Assembly (NCBI RefSeq): GCF_014084105.1
Contig: NZ_CP048289.1
Location: 5,651,922-5,715,921 of the forward strand
Source of the DNA: Streptacidiphilus sp. P02-A3a
Lineage (GTDB): Bacteria > Actinomycetota > Actinomycetes > Streptomycetales > Streptomycetaceae
DNA: 64,000 nt
Direction: 5' to 3'
In this document: in pieces, positions 7,318 through 16,475 of the stretch
Position numbering within the stretch: position 1 is the stretch's first letter
Layout of the letters: every line of letters begins with the position of its first letter
The notes under the pieces: generated by a model
The model's database searches: none
Told to the model about the DNA's origin: nothing
What the model saw: the letters and a program-made list of their open reading frames with translations, nothing else
Translations under genes and position numbers: made by a program

Positions 7318-8582
7318 GGCATCTCCCTCGGTGCGTGTCGGGGCAGTTCGGCCCGGACCTCGAAGCCCGCGCCCAGCGGGCCCGCGCTGACGCCGCCGCC
7401 GAGCGCGGCGGCCCGCTCGCGCATCCCGGCCAGCCCGCTGCCGGAGCCCCCGGCGCGCGGCCCGCCGGTCGCCGACAGCGGCCCCGGGTCGGTGACCCGC
7501 ACCAGCACCGCGTCCGCCCGGTAGCCGACCACCACCTCGGCGGTCCGCGCCGAGGAGTGCCGGATCACGTTGGTCAGGCCCTCCTGGACGATGCGGAAGG
7601 CGGCCAGGCCCACCCCCTGCGGCAGCGGCGCGGGCTCGCCCTCGATCCGCAGTGCGACCGTCAGACCGGCCGCCGCCGCCTGCCGGACCAGCTCGTCCAG
7701 CCGGTCCAGGCCCGGCTCCGGCGCGCGCGGCGCGGCGCTGCCAGGCGTCCGCAGCGCGCCCAGCACCTGGCGTACCTCGCCGAGGGCGTCCTTGCTGGTC
7801 TGCTTGATGGTGGTGAGCGCCCGGCGGGCCTGCTCCGGATCGCCGTCCAGCAGCTCCAGGGCCACCCCCGCCTGGACGTTGATCAGCGAGATGCTGTGCG
7901 CGAGCACGTCGTGCAGCTCCCGGGCGACGGCGATCCGCTGCTCGTCGGCGATCCGCTGCTCGCGTTCGGCGCGGGCCCGCTGCCACTGCTGGCGGTGCTC
8001 GGTGCGGGTGCGGACCACCTCGGCGGCCAGCACCACCAGCAGCAGCCAGGCCAGCAGGCCGACTTCGGTGGGGGCGTGGAAGCGGTGCGTGCCCAGCGCC
8101 ACCGCCAGGTGCACCGCGTACAGGCCGCCGACCGAGAGCCAGGCCGCCCGGCGGTGCCCGGACAGCACCGCGCCGACGAAGCCGACCACGAAGCTCAGGA
8201 ACACCGGGCCGACCTGGAAGCCCGCCCACACGTAGACCGCCGCGACCGCGCTGGTGCCCGCGCAGGCGGCCACCGGCCAGCGGTCGCGGACCACCAGGCA
8301 CAGCGGCCCGAGCAGCAGCAGCGCGTACCCGAACGGGTCCAACAGGTGCTGCGGGTGGCCGTGCTGCTGCACCACCCGGGTACCGACCAGCTGGACGACG
8401 GCGACCACCACCGGGAGGAACAGCGGCCCGCGCCGCCCCCGGCCGGAGCCCCTGGGCGTTCGGCCGCCCCAGGGGCCGCCGAAGCCGGCTCCGGGCGGGC
8501 GGTCGTCGCCCGACCACCGGTGCTCCCGTCCGCGCCGCGCCCACCCGGGCGGGCCGGGGCGGCCGTCCGCGTCCCAGGTCAT
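7314..8582 (-). CDS. Sensor histidine kinase, HisKA_3/DesK-like
   Basis: A protein of 422 residues. A Gly/Arg-rich cytoplasmic N-terminus (about 55 residues) precedes five or so membrane segments (LFLPVVVAVVQLVG, YALLLLGPLCLVV, AVAAVYVWAGFQVGPVFLSF, LLAWLLLVVLAAEVV). The dimerisation/phosphorylation helix holds the His in ELHDVLAHSISLINVQAGVA, and the HATPase has HSSARTAEVVVGY (N box) and GSGLAGMRERAAALGG (G box). The start is uncertain: ATG 8582 is taken, and another in-frame ATG lies at 8600. It sits 4 bp overlapped with the cognate regulator. The signal is unknown, but the architecture matches envelope-sensing Streptomyces kinases. Confidence 0.92.
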   Translation of the reverse strand: MTWDADGRPGPPGWARRGREHRWSGDDRPPGAGFGGPWGGRTPRGSGRGRRGPLFLPVVVAVVQLVGTRVVQQHGHPQHLLDPFGYALLLLGPLCLVVRDRWPVAACAGTSAVAAVYVWAGFQVGPVFLSFVVGFVGAVLSGHRRAAWLSVGGLYAVHLAVALGTHRFHAPTEVGLLAWLLLVVLAAEVVRTRTEHRQQWQRARAEREQRIADEQRIAVARELHDVLAHSISLINVQAGVALELLDGDPEQARRALTTIKQTSKDALGEVRQVLGALRTPGSAAPRAPEPGLDRLDELVRQAAAAGLTVALRIEGEPAPLPQGVGLAAFRIVQEGLTNVIRHSSARTAEVVVGYRADAVLVRVTDPGPLSATGGPRAGGSGSGLAGMRERAAALGGGVSAGPLGAGFEVRAELPRHAPREMP

Positions 8583-8661
8583 GCCTGCACCGTAGGTCAT
8601 CGGCCGGGGCCCGGGCATCGCCCCGGCGCGGTGCCGCGCCGTACTCCCGGGGTAGTAGCCG

Positions 8662-8685
8662 ACCCCCGGGGTCGTGGCCGGGGGT
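8662..8685 (-). terminator. Putative terminator of the reductase gene
   Basis: Arms ACCCCCGG (8662-8669) and CCGGGGGT (8678-8685) form a perfect 8-bp stem with an 8-nt loop, next to the stop codon of the minus-strand reductase. There is no U-tract, which is usual for this GC content. Confidence 0.45.
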
Positions 8686-8686
8686 C

Positions 8687-9997
8687 TCAGCGGCGGATCA
8701 GCATCATCAGGGTCTGCCGTCCGAGACCGTGCGAACGCGCCAGCCCGGCAAAGGTGGTGTGCCCCTGGGTGACCCGGGCGAAGGCCCGCCACGCCGGGCG
8801 CAGTCCGATCGCGGCGATGTGGAAGGCGCGCGGGCGGCGCTCGAACGCGGACATCAGCTTGCGGCCGATGCGCATCTCCTGGCCCAGGTCGGCCCTGATG
8901 GCGGAGGTGTAGCCGAGGGCCTGCCGGTTCACCTCGGTCGGGTCCTGCGCCGCGGCGACCCGCACCGCCCACTCCCCGGCGAGCCGGCCCGAGCGCAGCG
9001 CGTAGGAGATGCCCTCCCGGGTCCACGGCTCCAGCAGGCCCGCCGCGTCGCCCGCGACCAGCACCCGGCCCTTGGCCAGCGGCGAGTCGTCGGCGCGGCA
9101 GCGGGTGAGGTGGCCGGACTCGATCGACGGCTCGAACCCGGCCAGGCCGAGCCGGGTGATGAACTCCTTGAGGTAGGCCCGGGTCTCCGCGCCCTTGCCC
9201 CGGGCGGCGATCACGCCGACGGTGAGGCTGTCGCCCTTGGGGAAGACCCAGCCGTAGGAGCCGGAGATCGAGCCCCAGTCCAGCAGGACCCGACCGGTCC
9301 ACTGCGCGGCGACCTCCGGCGGGACCGGGATCTCCGCCTCCAGGCCGAGGTCCACCTGGTCGAAGGTGACCCCGACGTGCGCGCCGGTGCGTCCGGCGCT
9401 GCCGTCCGCGCCGACCACGCTGCGGGCGAGCACGCTGCGGCCGTCCTGGAGGATGACGGTGACCAGGCCGTCCGGCTCCGGCCGCAGGCCGCTGACGGCG
9501 ACGCCCGTGGCCGGCACCGCGCCCGCCTTCTCCGCGCACTGGACCAGCCGCTCGTCGAACTCGTCCCGGTTGACCAGGCCGAAGAGCATCCGCTGGGAGC
9601 GGCGGGTGCGCGGCAGTTTGCCGTCCATGGTGAAGGTGATGGCGTGGACCCGGTCCTTGAGCGGGAGCTGGAAGCCGGGCGGCAGGGCGTCCCGGGAGGG
9701 GCCGATGATGCCGCCGCCGCAGGTCTTGTAGCGGGGCGGGGCCGCCTTGTCGAGCAGCAGCACCCGCCGCCCCTCGGCGCCCGGGGCGGAGGCCGCCGCG
9801 TAGGCGGCCGAGGATCCGGCGGGACCGGCGCCGACGACCACGACGTCCCAGACACCGCCGAGTTCGTCCGCCTCCGGCTCGTCGCGGTCGCGGCCCTCGG
9901 CGGCGAGGCGGTGCGCGGACGCGTCCTCGCTGGGGTCGTCGCTGGGGTCGTCGCTGGTCGGGTTCTGCTCGCCGCTGGGGCCCTGGGTCTGCGTCAC
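8687..9997 (-). CDS. Geranylgeranyl reductase family FAD-dependent oxidoreductase
   Basis: A protein of 436 residues. After an acidic 45-residue N-terminal extension, the FAD dinucleotide-binding motif reads VVVVGAGPAGSSAAYAAAS. A second motif is VVGADGSAGRTGAHVG, and the GD motif is GRVLVAGDAAGLLEPWTREGISYAL, typical of this family. Relatives reduce geranylgeranyl chains of menaquinone or lipids (for example MenJ), and some act in carotenoid or terpenoid saturation. The neighbours give no pathway, so the substrate is open. It is a single gene, divergent from the GH25 lysozyme. No transmembrane segment is seen; peripheral membrane association is likely. Confidence 0.92.
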   Translation of the reverse strand: MTQTQGPSGEQNPTSDDPSDDPSEDASAHRLAAEGRDRDEPEADELGGVWDVVVVGAGPAGSSAAYAAASAPGAEGRRVLLLDKAAPPRYKTCGGGIIGPSRDALPPGFQLPLKDRVHAITFTMDGKLPRTRRSQRMLFGLVNRDEFDERLVQCAEKAGAVPATGVAVSGLRPEPDGLVTVILQDGRSVLARSVVGADGSAGRTGAHVGVTFDQVDLGLEAEIPVPPEVAAQWTGRVLLDWGSISGSYGWVFPKGDSLTVGVIAARGKGAETRAYLKEFITRLGLAGFEPSIESGHLTRCRADDSPLAKGRVLVAGDAAGLLEPWTREGISYALRSGRLAGEWAVRVAAAQDPTEVNRQALGYTSAIRADLGQEMRIGRKLMSAFERRPRAFHIAAIGLRPAWRAFARVTQGHTTFAGLARSHGLGRQTLMMLIRR

Positions 9998-10167
9998 GCT
10001 TCCTCATATTAGCCGCCATCACCCCCGGACCTGCGTCAACCGGCGGCCGGGCGGCCGGTTGCCGGTCCCGGGCGGCCACCTCGGAACCGGTCCGGCGGCC
10101 CGGCTGAACTCGGGCGGGCGGGCCCGATAACCTCTCGCGCACGGACGCAGTTGAGGGGAGCTCGCGC

Positions 10168-11001
10168 ATGACGATAAGCGGTATCGACGTCTCCGACTAC
10201 CAGGGCCCGGCACCGGACCTGTCCGGTGCTTCGTTCGCGTTGGTGAAGGCCACCGAGGGGACCACCTTCGTCAGTTCGGTCCAGGCCGCCCAGGCCGCGC
10301 ACGCCCGGGCCGGGGGCCTGCTGGTGGGCTGGTACCACTTCCTGTGGCCGGGCGACATCGAGGCGCAGGCGCAGTGGTTCGTCACCAAGTGCGGCAGTGT
10401 GCCCGGTGACACGCTGTGGATCGACTGGGAGACGACCACGGCCGGTACCAGTGCCAGCGGCGCCGAGAAGGACGCGATGCTGGCCGCGGTCAAGGCGCTG
10501 CGGCCGGACCACCGCGTCGGACTGTACTGCGATCTGACGTTCTGGAAGACCGTCGACACCACCTCGGACTGCGGCGACGGCCTGTGGATCGCCGACCCGG
10601 ACTCACCGGCCGGGCAGCCCGCGGTGGAGCACCCGTGGGTCATCCACCAGTGGGGCGTCAGCGGCGTCGACCACGACGTGGCCGACTTCCCCAGCGTCGA
10701 GGCGATGCGGCAGTGGGCGGCCGTGCCCGCGCCGAAGCCCCCGGCCGACGCCTACCAGCCGTACCCGGGCGCGGACTGGTTCCAGGTCGGCCGGGTGTCG
10801 CCGATCATCGGCCGGATGCACGACCGGCTGGTGGCGGTGGGCTGCGACCGCTACAAGTCGACGCTCGACAAGGACGTCATCGGCAGCGGCGACATCAGCA
10901 GCTACGAGGCCTGGCAGCGCAAGTGCGGCTTCGTCGGGGCCGCGGCGACCTGGCCGCCCGGCCTCCTCAGCTGGGACCGGCTCCAGGTCCCGGCCTCCTG
11001 A
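10168..11001 (+). CDS. GH25 lysozyme-like muramidase without signal peptide
   Basis: A protein of 277 residues starting at ATG 10168, after GAGGGGAG. GH25 hallmarks are GIDVSDYQG (catalytic Asp), FALVKATEGTTF, GWYHFLWPGD and LWIDWETT (DxE pair). The C-terminal 80 residues (YQPYPGADWFQVGRVSPIIG, MHDRLVAVGC, YEAWQRKCGF) match a module often found in actinophage endolysins and Streptomyces GH25 proteins that probably binds peptidoglycan. No signal peptide is present, unlike most secreted GH25 enzymes, so release would need lysis, a holin or non-classical export. No phage genes flank it. Its 3' end overlaps the convergent DUF4184 gene by 35 bp. Confidence 0.9.
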   Translation: MTISGIDVSDYQGPAPDLSGASFALVKATEGTTFVSSVQAAQAAHARAGGLLVGWYHFLWPGDIEAQAQWFVTKCGSVPGDTLWIDWETTTAGTSASGAEKDAMLAAVKALRPDHRVGLYCDLTFWKTVDTTSDCGDGLWIADPDSPAGQPAVEHPWVIHQWGVSGVDHDVADFPSVEAMRQWAAVPAPKPPADAYQPYPGADWFQVGRVSPIIGRMHDRLVAVGCDRYKSTLDKDVIGSGDISSYEAWQRKCGFVGAAATWPPGLLSWDRLQVPAS

Positions 11002-11839
11002 GCGCCGCTGGGGCGGCGGCAGCGTCGGGCGGCTCGGGGCGGCGCGGCGGCGGGCCGAGGGTGACCCGGGCGGCCAGCGCGTAGGCGGTGGCCGCGGCGG
11101 CGGCCCCGGCCCCGCCGCCGAAGCTGACGGTGGCCACCAGGCTGGACAGCGAGGGCCTGCCGCCGCCGCGCGGGGCCTCCCGGGCCAGCCGGTGCAGCGC
11201 GCCGACCGCCGCGCCGGCGCCGATGAACGCGGTGGCGCCGCGGCGGACGGCGGGCCGCAGGGTGATCCGGCGCGGCACCGGGGTCGCCGCGCGCAGCCGC
11301 CGCCCGCCGTCGGCGGCGAGCAGGCCGAGGCCGATCGCCGAGGTGGACCACTGCAGTGCCAGCGGCACCGGCACCCCGGCCACCTCCCGGCGCAGCGCCG
11401 GGACGAGTCGCTCGCCGACCCGGCCGACATGGGTGAAGGCGTCCCAGCCGACGTGGGTGAGCGCGCCGAGCGCGGCGGAGGCGGTGAACCAGGCGGCGTC
11501 GTAGGGGTCGCGCTTGCCGACCGGGGCGGTCAGGGCCTCCGCGCGGTCGGCCCAGGGCTCCGGCAGCAGCGCCACCAGCGGCTCGCGCAGCAGCCCGTGC
11601 CAGGCGCCGACCAGTCCGGCGGCGATGGCGACGTCCAGCGTGGCCACGGCCCAGGCGCGGTGGGTGGCCGCGCCGATGCCGTAGCTGCCCGGGAGCAACG
11701 ACTGCGCGAAGTACGGGAGGTCGGGCGCGAGCGATCCGGCGACGAGAGCGGAGGCGATCAGCGGGCCGTGCGGGCGGCCGTCCCGCGGCGGCGGCAGGAA
11801 GGGCAGGACGGCGGCGGGGTGGCTGAAGGTGAACGGCAC
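10967..11839 (-). CDS. DUF4184 family membrane protein
   Basis: A protein of 290 residues with the family signature at the N-terminus (MPFTFSHPAAVLPF, then LIASALVAGSLAPDLPYF). Four to six hydrophobic segments follow (VATLDVAIAAGLVGAW, AALGALTHVGWDAFTH, PLALQWSTSAIGLGLLAA, AAAAATAYALAARV). The H-x-WDxxTH motif (HVGWDAFTHVGRV) resembles the metal-dependent membrane-hydrolase motif of the YdjM family, so a metal-binding membrane hydrolase role is conceivable. The function is undetermined. The C-terminal 12 codons overlap the convergent lysozyme gene. It lies 61 bp downstream of the kinase-Nudix gene on the same strand. Confidence 0.85.
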   Translation of the reverse strand: MPFTFSHPAAVLPFLPPPRDGRPHGPLIASALVAGSLAPDLPYFAQSLLPGSYGIGAATHRAWAVATLDVAIAAGLVGAWHGLLREPLVALLPEPWADRAEALTAPVGKRDPYDAAWFTASAALGALTHVGWDAFTHVGRVGERLVPALRREVAGVPVPLALQWSTSAIGLGLLAADGGRRLRAATPVPRRITLRPAVRRGATAFIGAGAAVGALHRLAREAPRGGGRPSLSSLVATVSFGGGAGAAAAATAYALAARVTLGPPPRRPEPPDAAAAPAALRRPGPGAGPS

Positions 11840-11900
11840 GGCCCCATCCTGCCCGCTGCGGCCCCCGCCCGCACAGCGGTCCCGGCTGCCGGTGGTGGGT

Positions 11901-12926
11901 TCAGCTGTCGCCGACGGCGGTCCCGGCCTCCAGGTAGCGGACCTCGGCGGCGGCCTTGGCCCGCAGCGCGGCGGCGAGCCGCCGGCGCTTGCTCTCCGGG
12001 AGCAGCGCGCGCCACTCCGCCTCGCTGGTGAACCGCCAGCCGCGCAACTCCTCGGCCTGGAGCGCGACCGCCGCCGACTGCCCGGGGGTGAGCCGTCCGC
12101 CGTCGAAGACCAGGCGCAGGCCGCCGGTGCGCGGCCCCCGGTGCGGCTCCCAGTCGGTGACCAGCAGCCGCAGCCGGGTGGGGTCGAGCGGGATGCCCAG
12201 TTCCTCGGCCACTTCGCGGGTGGCGGCCAGCGAGGGCTGCTCGCCGTCCTCGACCACGCCGCCGGGGAACTCCCAGCCGGGCTTGTAGACCGGGTCCACC
12301 AGCAGCACCCGGTCCTGGTCGTCGAAGAGCAGCACCGCCGCCGCCACGGTGTCCCCGGTGTGCACCGAGTGCTCCACGATCGGACATCGGGCGGCCCCGG
12401 AGCGTACGATGTCGGCTATCCGCTCCGCCGCTTGACGGGGCGTCAGTTCGGTGCTGTCCACCAACGCCGCGTCCTGGAGCAGCCAGGAGCGGGCGCGCCG
12501 GTAGTCGGCCAGCTGGTCGAGCCGCCACTGCCGGGTGGCCGCGGACTCGGTCTCGTCGGCCTCGATCCGCTTCCGCAGGATCGTTTCCTCGGCGTGCAGC
12601 AGCACATGGTGCACCGGGACCCGGCGGGCCGCGACCGTGCCGAAGATCTCGTCCCGGTGGTCCTGGCGCAGCAGCGCCGTCGGCACGATCAGCGGTCCGG
12701 GCAGCTCCGCCAGCAGCGCCACCGCCGCCGCCGGGACCAACTGCCGCCAGGAGGCGTGGTCCTGAATGTCCGTCACCGCGTCCTGGCCTGCGGGCGGCAG
12801 TAGTTGCCGCAGTCCGGCGGCGACCGTCTCCGGCTCGAACAGCGTGCTGCCGGGCAGCAGCTCTCTCAACTCCCGGGCCGTGGCCGACTTTCCGACGCCG
12901 TATGTGCCGTTGACCCAGACAATCAC
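11901..12926 (-). CDS. P-loop kinase-Nudix hydrolase fusion protein
   Basis: A protein of 341 residues in two domains. Residues 1-175 are an AAA_33/zeta-toxin-like P-loop kinase (VNGTYGVGKSATARELRELL; HHVLLHAEETILRKRI as a lid). Residues 185-310 are a Nudix hydrolase whose box is complete: GGVVEDGEQPSLAATREVAEEL, continuing GI, matching G-x5-E-x7-REuxEExGu. The N-terminal half resembles bacterial kinases that phosphorylate a small molecule or nucleotide; the Nudix half would cleave a nucleoside diphosphate linked to X. Coupling them in one chain suggests handling one metabolite or aminoglycoside-type substrate. The pairing is found in actinobacteria, but the substrate is unknown. Confidence 0.88.
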   Translation of the reverse strand: MIVWVNGTYGVGKSATARELRELLPGSTLFEPETVAAGLRQLLPPAGQDAVTDIQDHASWRQLVPAAAVALLAELPGPLIVPTALLRQDHRDEIFGTVAARRVPVHHVLLHAEETILRKRIEADETESAATRQWRLDQLADYRRARSWLLQDAALVDSTELTPRQAAERIADIVRSGAARCPIVEHSVHTGDTVAAAVLLFDDQDRVLLVDPVYKPGWEFPGGVVEDGEQPSLAATREVAEELGIPLDPTRLRLLVTDWEPHRGPRTGGLRLVFDGGRLTPGQSAAVALQAEELRGWRFTSEAEWRALLPESKRRRLAAALRAKAAAEVRYLEAGTAVGDS

Positions 12927-13014
12927 GGTTCTGCCCCCTCGTCGCCGGCCGCTCCGGGCATCCTACGCAGCGAGCGGCCGGACGTCAGCGACGGCAGAAC
13001 GGCCCCGCCGCTGT

Positions 13015-14424
13015 TCAGCCCTCCAGTTCCAGCAGTCGCTTCTTCAGCACCTTGCCCATGGCGTTCCGGGGCAGTTCCTCGACCAGCACCACCCGGCGCG
13101 GGCGCTTGTGCACCGAGAGCCGTTCGGCCACGAAGGCGGTCAGTTCGCCGCCGCTGACCTCGCCGGCCGGGATCACGTAGGCGACCACCGCCTGCCCGAG
13201 GTCGGCGTCCGGCGCGCCGATCACGGCCGCGTCGGCGACCGCCGGGTGGTCCCGCAGCGCGGCCTCGACCTCGCCCGCGCCGATCCGGAACCCGCCGCTC
13301 TTGATCAGGTCGACCGAGGCCCGGCCGACGATCCGGTGGAAGCCGTCCGGGCCGATCACCGCGACGTCGCCGGTGCGGAACCAGCCGTCCGGGGTCCGCG
13401 ACTCGGCGTCGGCGTCCGGGCGGTGCAGGTAGCCGTCGCTCAGGGTGGGGCCGGAGACCTGCAACTCGCCGACGGTCTCGGCGTCGTGCGGCGCCGGGGA
13501 GCCGTCCTCGGCCAGCAGCCGGGTGCGCACCCCGGCCAGCGGCAGGCCGACGCTGCCGGGTCGGCGCTCGCCGTCCGCGCGGGTACTGAGGGTGATCAGG
13601 GTCTCGGTCATGCCGTAGCGCTCCACCGGGGCGTGCCCGGTCAGCGCGGCCAGCCGCTCGAACACCGGCACCGGCAGCGGCGCGCTGCCGGAGACCAGCA
13701 GCCGGGCCGGGGCCAGCGCCCGGGCCGCGGAGCCGTCGGCGGCCACCCGCGACCAGACCGTGGGCACGCCGAAGTACAGCGATCCGCCCGCCGCCGCGTA
13801 CGCCTCGGGCGTGGGCCGACCGGTGTGCACCAGCGCGCCGCCGACCCGCAGCGGGCCCAGCGCGCCGAGGATCAGGCCGTGCACGTGGAACAGCGGCAGC
13901 CCGTGGACCAGGGTGTCCTCGGGGGTCCAGGCCCAGGCGTCGGCCAGGCCGTCCAGCCCGGCGGCGACCGCGTCCCGGCTGAGCAGTACGCCCTTGGGCG
14001 CGCCGGTGGTGCCCGAGGTGTAGAGGATGAAGGCGGTGCCGCCCGCCGGTTCGGCCGGGGCGTCGCCGCGTTCGGCCGGGTCGACAGTCAGCGTCCGGGC
14101 GCCGTAGGCCTCGGTGTCGGCGTCCCGGGCGGCGACCGCGAGCAGCGGCGCGGCCGAGTCGCGCAGGATGTGCTCGCGTTCCTTGGGCCCGGCGTCCGGC
14201 GGCACCGGGACCACCGGGACGCCCGCGAGCAGCCCGGCGACGGTCGCCACCACCGTCTCCAGCGTCGGCCGGGCGAGCACCGCGAGCGCCGGGGCCCCGG
14301 CGATCCGCGCGGCCAGCGCGCCTGCCGCCGACCGGAGTTGTTCGCGCGAGAGCGCTACCCCGTCGACCGACACCGCGTCGGGCGCGTCGCCATGGCGACC
14401 GTCCAGTGCGTCCAGCAAGCCCAC
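13015..14424 (-). CDS. MatB-like malonyl-CoA synthetase (acyl-CoA synthetase)
   Basis: An ANL-superfamily enzyme of 469 residues. The motifs are the phosphate-binding loop ILYTSGTTGAPKG, LPLFHVHGLILG, ERYGMTETLITLSTRADGE, GWFRTGDVA, and the catalytic Lys near the end in RNAMGKVLKK. Overall spacing and segments such as QGLPLFHVHGL and RYGMTET closely follow Streptomyces coelicolor MatB, which ligates malonate and methylmalonate to CoA. That specificity is inferred by resemblance, not shown. It lies downstream of etfA on the same strand but is separated from it by a strong hairpin terminator, so it has its own promoter. Confidence 0.85.
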   Translation of the reverse strand: MGLLDALDGRHGDAPDAVSVDGVALSREQLRSAAGALAARIAGAPALAVLARPTLETVVATVAGLLAGVPVVPVPPDAGPKEREHILRDSAAPLLAVAARDADTEAYGARTLTVDPAERGDAPAEPAGGTAFILYTSGTTGAPKGVLLSRDAVAAGLDGLADAWAWTPEDTLVHGLPLFHVHGLILGALGPLRVGGALVHTGRPTPEAYAAAGGSLYFGVPTVWSRVAADGSAARALAPARLLVSGSAPLPVPVFERLAALTGHAPVERYGMTETLITLSTRADGERRPGSVGLPLAGVRTRLLAEDGSPAPHDAETVGELQVSGPTLSDGYLHRPDADAESRTPDGWFRTGDVAVIGPDGFHRIVGRASVDLIKSGGFRIGAGEVEAALRDHPAVADAAVIGAPDADLGQAVVAYVIPAGEVSGGELTAFVAERLSVHKRPRRVVLVEELPRNAMGKVLKKRLLELEG

Positions 14425-14460
14425 TGCGCCTCCTCGTCCGTGACCTGCCGCGACCCTACG

Positions 14461-14500
14461 CCGAAGGGCCCCTGCTGCCGGAGCAGTCGGGGCCCTTCGG
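14461..14500 (-). terminator. Rho-independent-type terminator after etfA
   Basis: A perfect 12-bp stem CCGAAGGGCCCC (14461-14472) pairs with GGGGCCCTTCGG (14489-14500). The loop holds a further TGCT/AGCA pair. It lies about 39 nt past the etfA stop. No U-run follows, as is normal in Streptomyces. It separates etfBA from the MatB-like gene. Confidence 0.85.
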
Positions 14501-14538
14501 GGTGTGATCTACGGCTCAGCCCGGTCGGGCGGCCGGGG

Positions 14539-15510
14539 TCAGCCCTTGCGGGCCTTGACCTCGGCGGTCAGCTGCGGCAGCACGTTGAAGAGGTCGCCGA
14601 CCACGCCGTAGTCGGCGAGCTCGAAGATCGGGGCCTCGGCGTCCTTGTTGACGGCGACGATGGTCTTCGAGGTCTGCATGCCGGCCCGGTGCTGGATCGC
14701 GCCGGAGATGCCGTTGGCGATGTAGAGCTGCGGCGAGACCTGCTTGCCGGTCTGGCCGACCTGGTTGCTGTGCGGGTACCACCCGGCGTCGACGGCGGCG
14801 CGGGAGGCGCCGACGGCCGCGCCGAGCGAGTCGGCCAGCTCCTCGACCACGCCGAAGCCCTCGGCCGCGCCGACGCCGCGGCCGCCGGAGACCACGATCG
14901 CGGCCTCGGTCAGCTCCGGGCGGCCGGTGGACACGCGCGGGGTGCGCGAGGTGACCTTGGTACCGGTGGCGGTGGCGGAGAACGCCACGGTGACGGTCTC
15001 GACCGCGCCCGCGGCCGGAGCGGCCTCCGGGCTGGTGGCGTTGGGCTTGACGGTGATCACCGGGACGCCGTGGGAGACCCGCGAGGTGGTGGTGAACGAG
15101 GCGGCGAACGCCGCCTGGGTGGCGACCGGGCCGCTGTCACCCGAGTTGAGGTCGACGGCGTCGGTGATCACGCCGGAGCCCAGCCGCAGGGCCAGCCGGG
15201 CGGCGATCTCCTTGCCCTCCCCGGAGGAGGTGACCAGCACGGCGGCCGGGGTCCCGGCGGCCTTGGCGATCTGCTCCAGGGCGTCGACCTTGGGCACCAC
15301 CAGGTAGTCGGCGAACTCGGCGGCGTCGGCGGCGTACACCTTGGCCGCGCCGTACTCGCCGAGCTTCGCGGCCAGGTCGGCCGCGGCGGCACCGGCCCCG
15401 AGGAGGACGGCGGAGGGCTCGCCGATGCGGCGGGCCAGGGTCAGCAGTTCGAGGGTCGGCTTGCGCACGGCCCCCTCGACGTGGTCGACCAGGACGAGGA
15501 CTTCACCCAT
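14539..15510 (-). CDS. etfA: Electron transfer flavoprotein alpha subunit
   Basis: A protein of 323 residues. The C-terminal FAD domain has the family signature [29 protein letters not shown] (roughly residues 255-285), preceded by [36 protein letters not shown]. EtfA pairs with EtfB, accepts electrons from acyl-CoA dehydrogenases and passes them to the membrane quinone pool through Etf-QO. It sits 52 bp after etfB on the same strand, in the usual order. Whatever regulates etfB (TACT-N4-AGTA sites upstream) should control it too. Confidence 0.97.
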   Translation of the reverse strand: MGEVLVLVDHVEGAVRKPTLELLTLARRIGEPSAVLLGAGAAAADLAAKLGEYGAAKVYAADAAEFADYLVVPKVDALEQIAKAAGTPAAVLVTSSGEGKEIAARLALRLGSGVITDAVDLNSGDSGPVATQAAFAASFTTTSRVSHGVPVITVKPNATSPEAAPAAGAVETVTVAFSATATGTKVTSRTPRVSTGRPELTEAAIVVSGGRGVGAAEGFGVVEELADSLGAAVGASRAAVDAGWYPHSNQVGQTGKQVSPQLYIANGISGAIQHRAGMQTSKTIVAVNKDAEAPIFELADYGVVGDLFNVLPQLTAEVKARKG

Positions 15511-15562
15511 TGCTCGGCTCTCCAGAAATGATGTGTCGTGAAGGATGTGGTGAGCGCTGGGC

Positions 15563-16348
15563 TCAGATGAACTTCTGCGCGGCCAGGAAGGCAGCCAGCT
15601 GCTTGCCGCCCTCGCCCTCGTCCTTGACGATCGTGCCCGCGGTGCGCGCCGGACGGGCGACGATGGTCTCCACCGCGGTCCAGGCGCCGGCCAGGCCGAC
15701 CTCCTCCGCGTCGATGCCCAGGTCGTCCAGGTCCAGCGAGGTCACCGGCTTCTTCTTGGCGGCCATGATGCCCTTGAAGGACGGGTAACGGGCCTCGCCG
15801 GACTGGTCGGTGACCGAGACCACGGCGGGCAGGGCGGCCTCCAGCAGCTCGGTGGCCGCGTCCCCGTCGCGGCGTCCGCGCACGGTGCCGTCCTGCACGG
15901 TGACCTCGGAGAGCAGGGTGACCTGCGGCACGGCCAGGCGCTCGGCCAGCAGCGCGGGGACCACGCCCATGGTGCCGTCGGTGGAGGCCATGCCGCAGAC
16001 GACCAGGTCGAAGCCGGTCTTCTCGATCGCCTTGGCCAGGATGGCGGAGGTGCCGATCACGTCGGTGCCGTGGATGTCGTCGTCGTTGACGTGGACGGCC
16101 TTGTCGGCGCCCATGGACAGGGCCTTCCGCAGGGCGTCCTTGGCGTCGTCGGGGCCGACCGTCAGCACGGTCACCTCGGCGTCGCCGGAGGCCTCGGCGA
16201 TCTTCAGCGCCTGCTCCACGCCGTACTCGTCCAGCTCCGAAAGGAGCCCGTCGACGGAATCCCGGTCGGTCGTGGTGTCGTCGGCGAAGCGACGGTCACC
16301 GGTCGCGTCGGGCACGTACTTCACACAGACAACGATCCTCAAGCTCAC
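15563..16348 (-). CDS. etfB: Electron transfer flavoprotein beta subunit
   Basis: A protein of 261 residues opening [20 protein letters not shown], the standard EtfB start. The AMP-binding fold is visible as [29 protein letters not shown] and [25 protein letters not shown]. The C-terminus ([13 protein letters not shown]) contains the recognition-loop-like stretch used to dock on acyl-CoA dehydrogenases. It is the first gene of etfBA. Upstream (16349-16677) lie two near-identical palindromes that may bind a fatty-acid-responsive repressor. Confidence 0.97.
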   Translation of the reverse strand: MSLRIVVCVKYVPDATGDRRFADDTTTDRDSVDGLLSELDEYGVEQALKIAEASGDAEVTVLTVGPDDAKDALRKALSMGADKAVHVNDDDIHGTDVIGTSAILAKAIEKTGFDLVVCGMASTDGTMGVVPALLAERLAVPQVTLLSEVTVQDGTVRGRRDGDAATELLEAALPAVVSVTDQSGEARYPSFKGIMAAKKKPVTSLDLDDLGIDAEEVGLAGAWTAVETIVARPARTAGTIVKDEGEGGKQLAAFLAAQKFI

Positions 16349-16452
16349 GGCCTGTCTCCTGTACTGGTACTGGTCACATCCGGCATCTGTCGCTCAGGCA
16401 GGGGGGCGCGCCTGGTTCCAGCGCGTCCCGCCGACCGGATTCCCCGGAAGCA

Positions 16453-16464
16453 TACTCGCGAGTA
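16453..16464. promoter_or_regulatory. TACTCGCGAGTA palindrome upstream of etfB
   Basis: A perfect 12-bp palindrome that continues as TAA on one side. It is one of two copies 25 bp apart, and the same half-sites (TACT-N4-AGTA) recur at 32011-32022 between a thioesterase and an SDR gene. This spacing fits a TetR-type operator. Confidence 0.65.
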
Positions 16465-16475
16465 ACTAATCCCAT

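Noticed and set aside
6652..8544. Single long frame joining the first regulator to the kinase region
   Set aside because: The N-terminal 400 codons are out of frame with the kinase. The true regulator starts at 7317 with an ATGA overlap.
13015..16348. Malonyl-CoA synthetase and etfBA as one operon
   Set aside because: A 12-bp perfect terminator hairpin (14461-14500) separates them.
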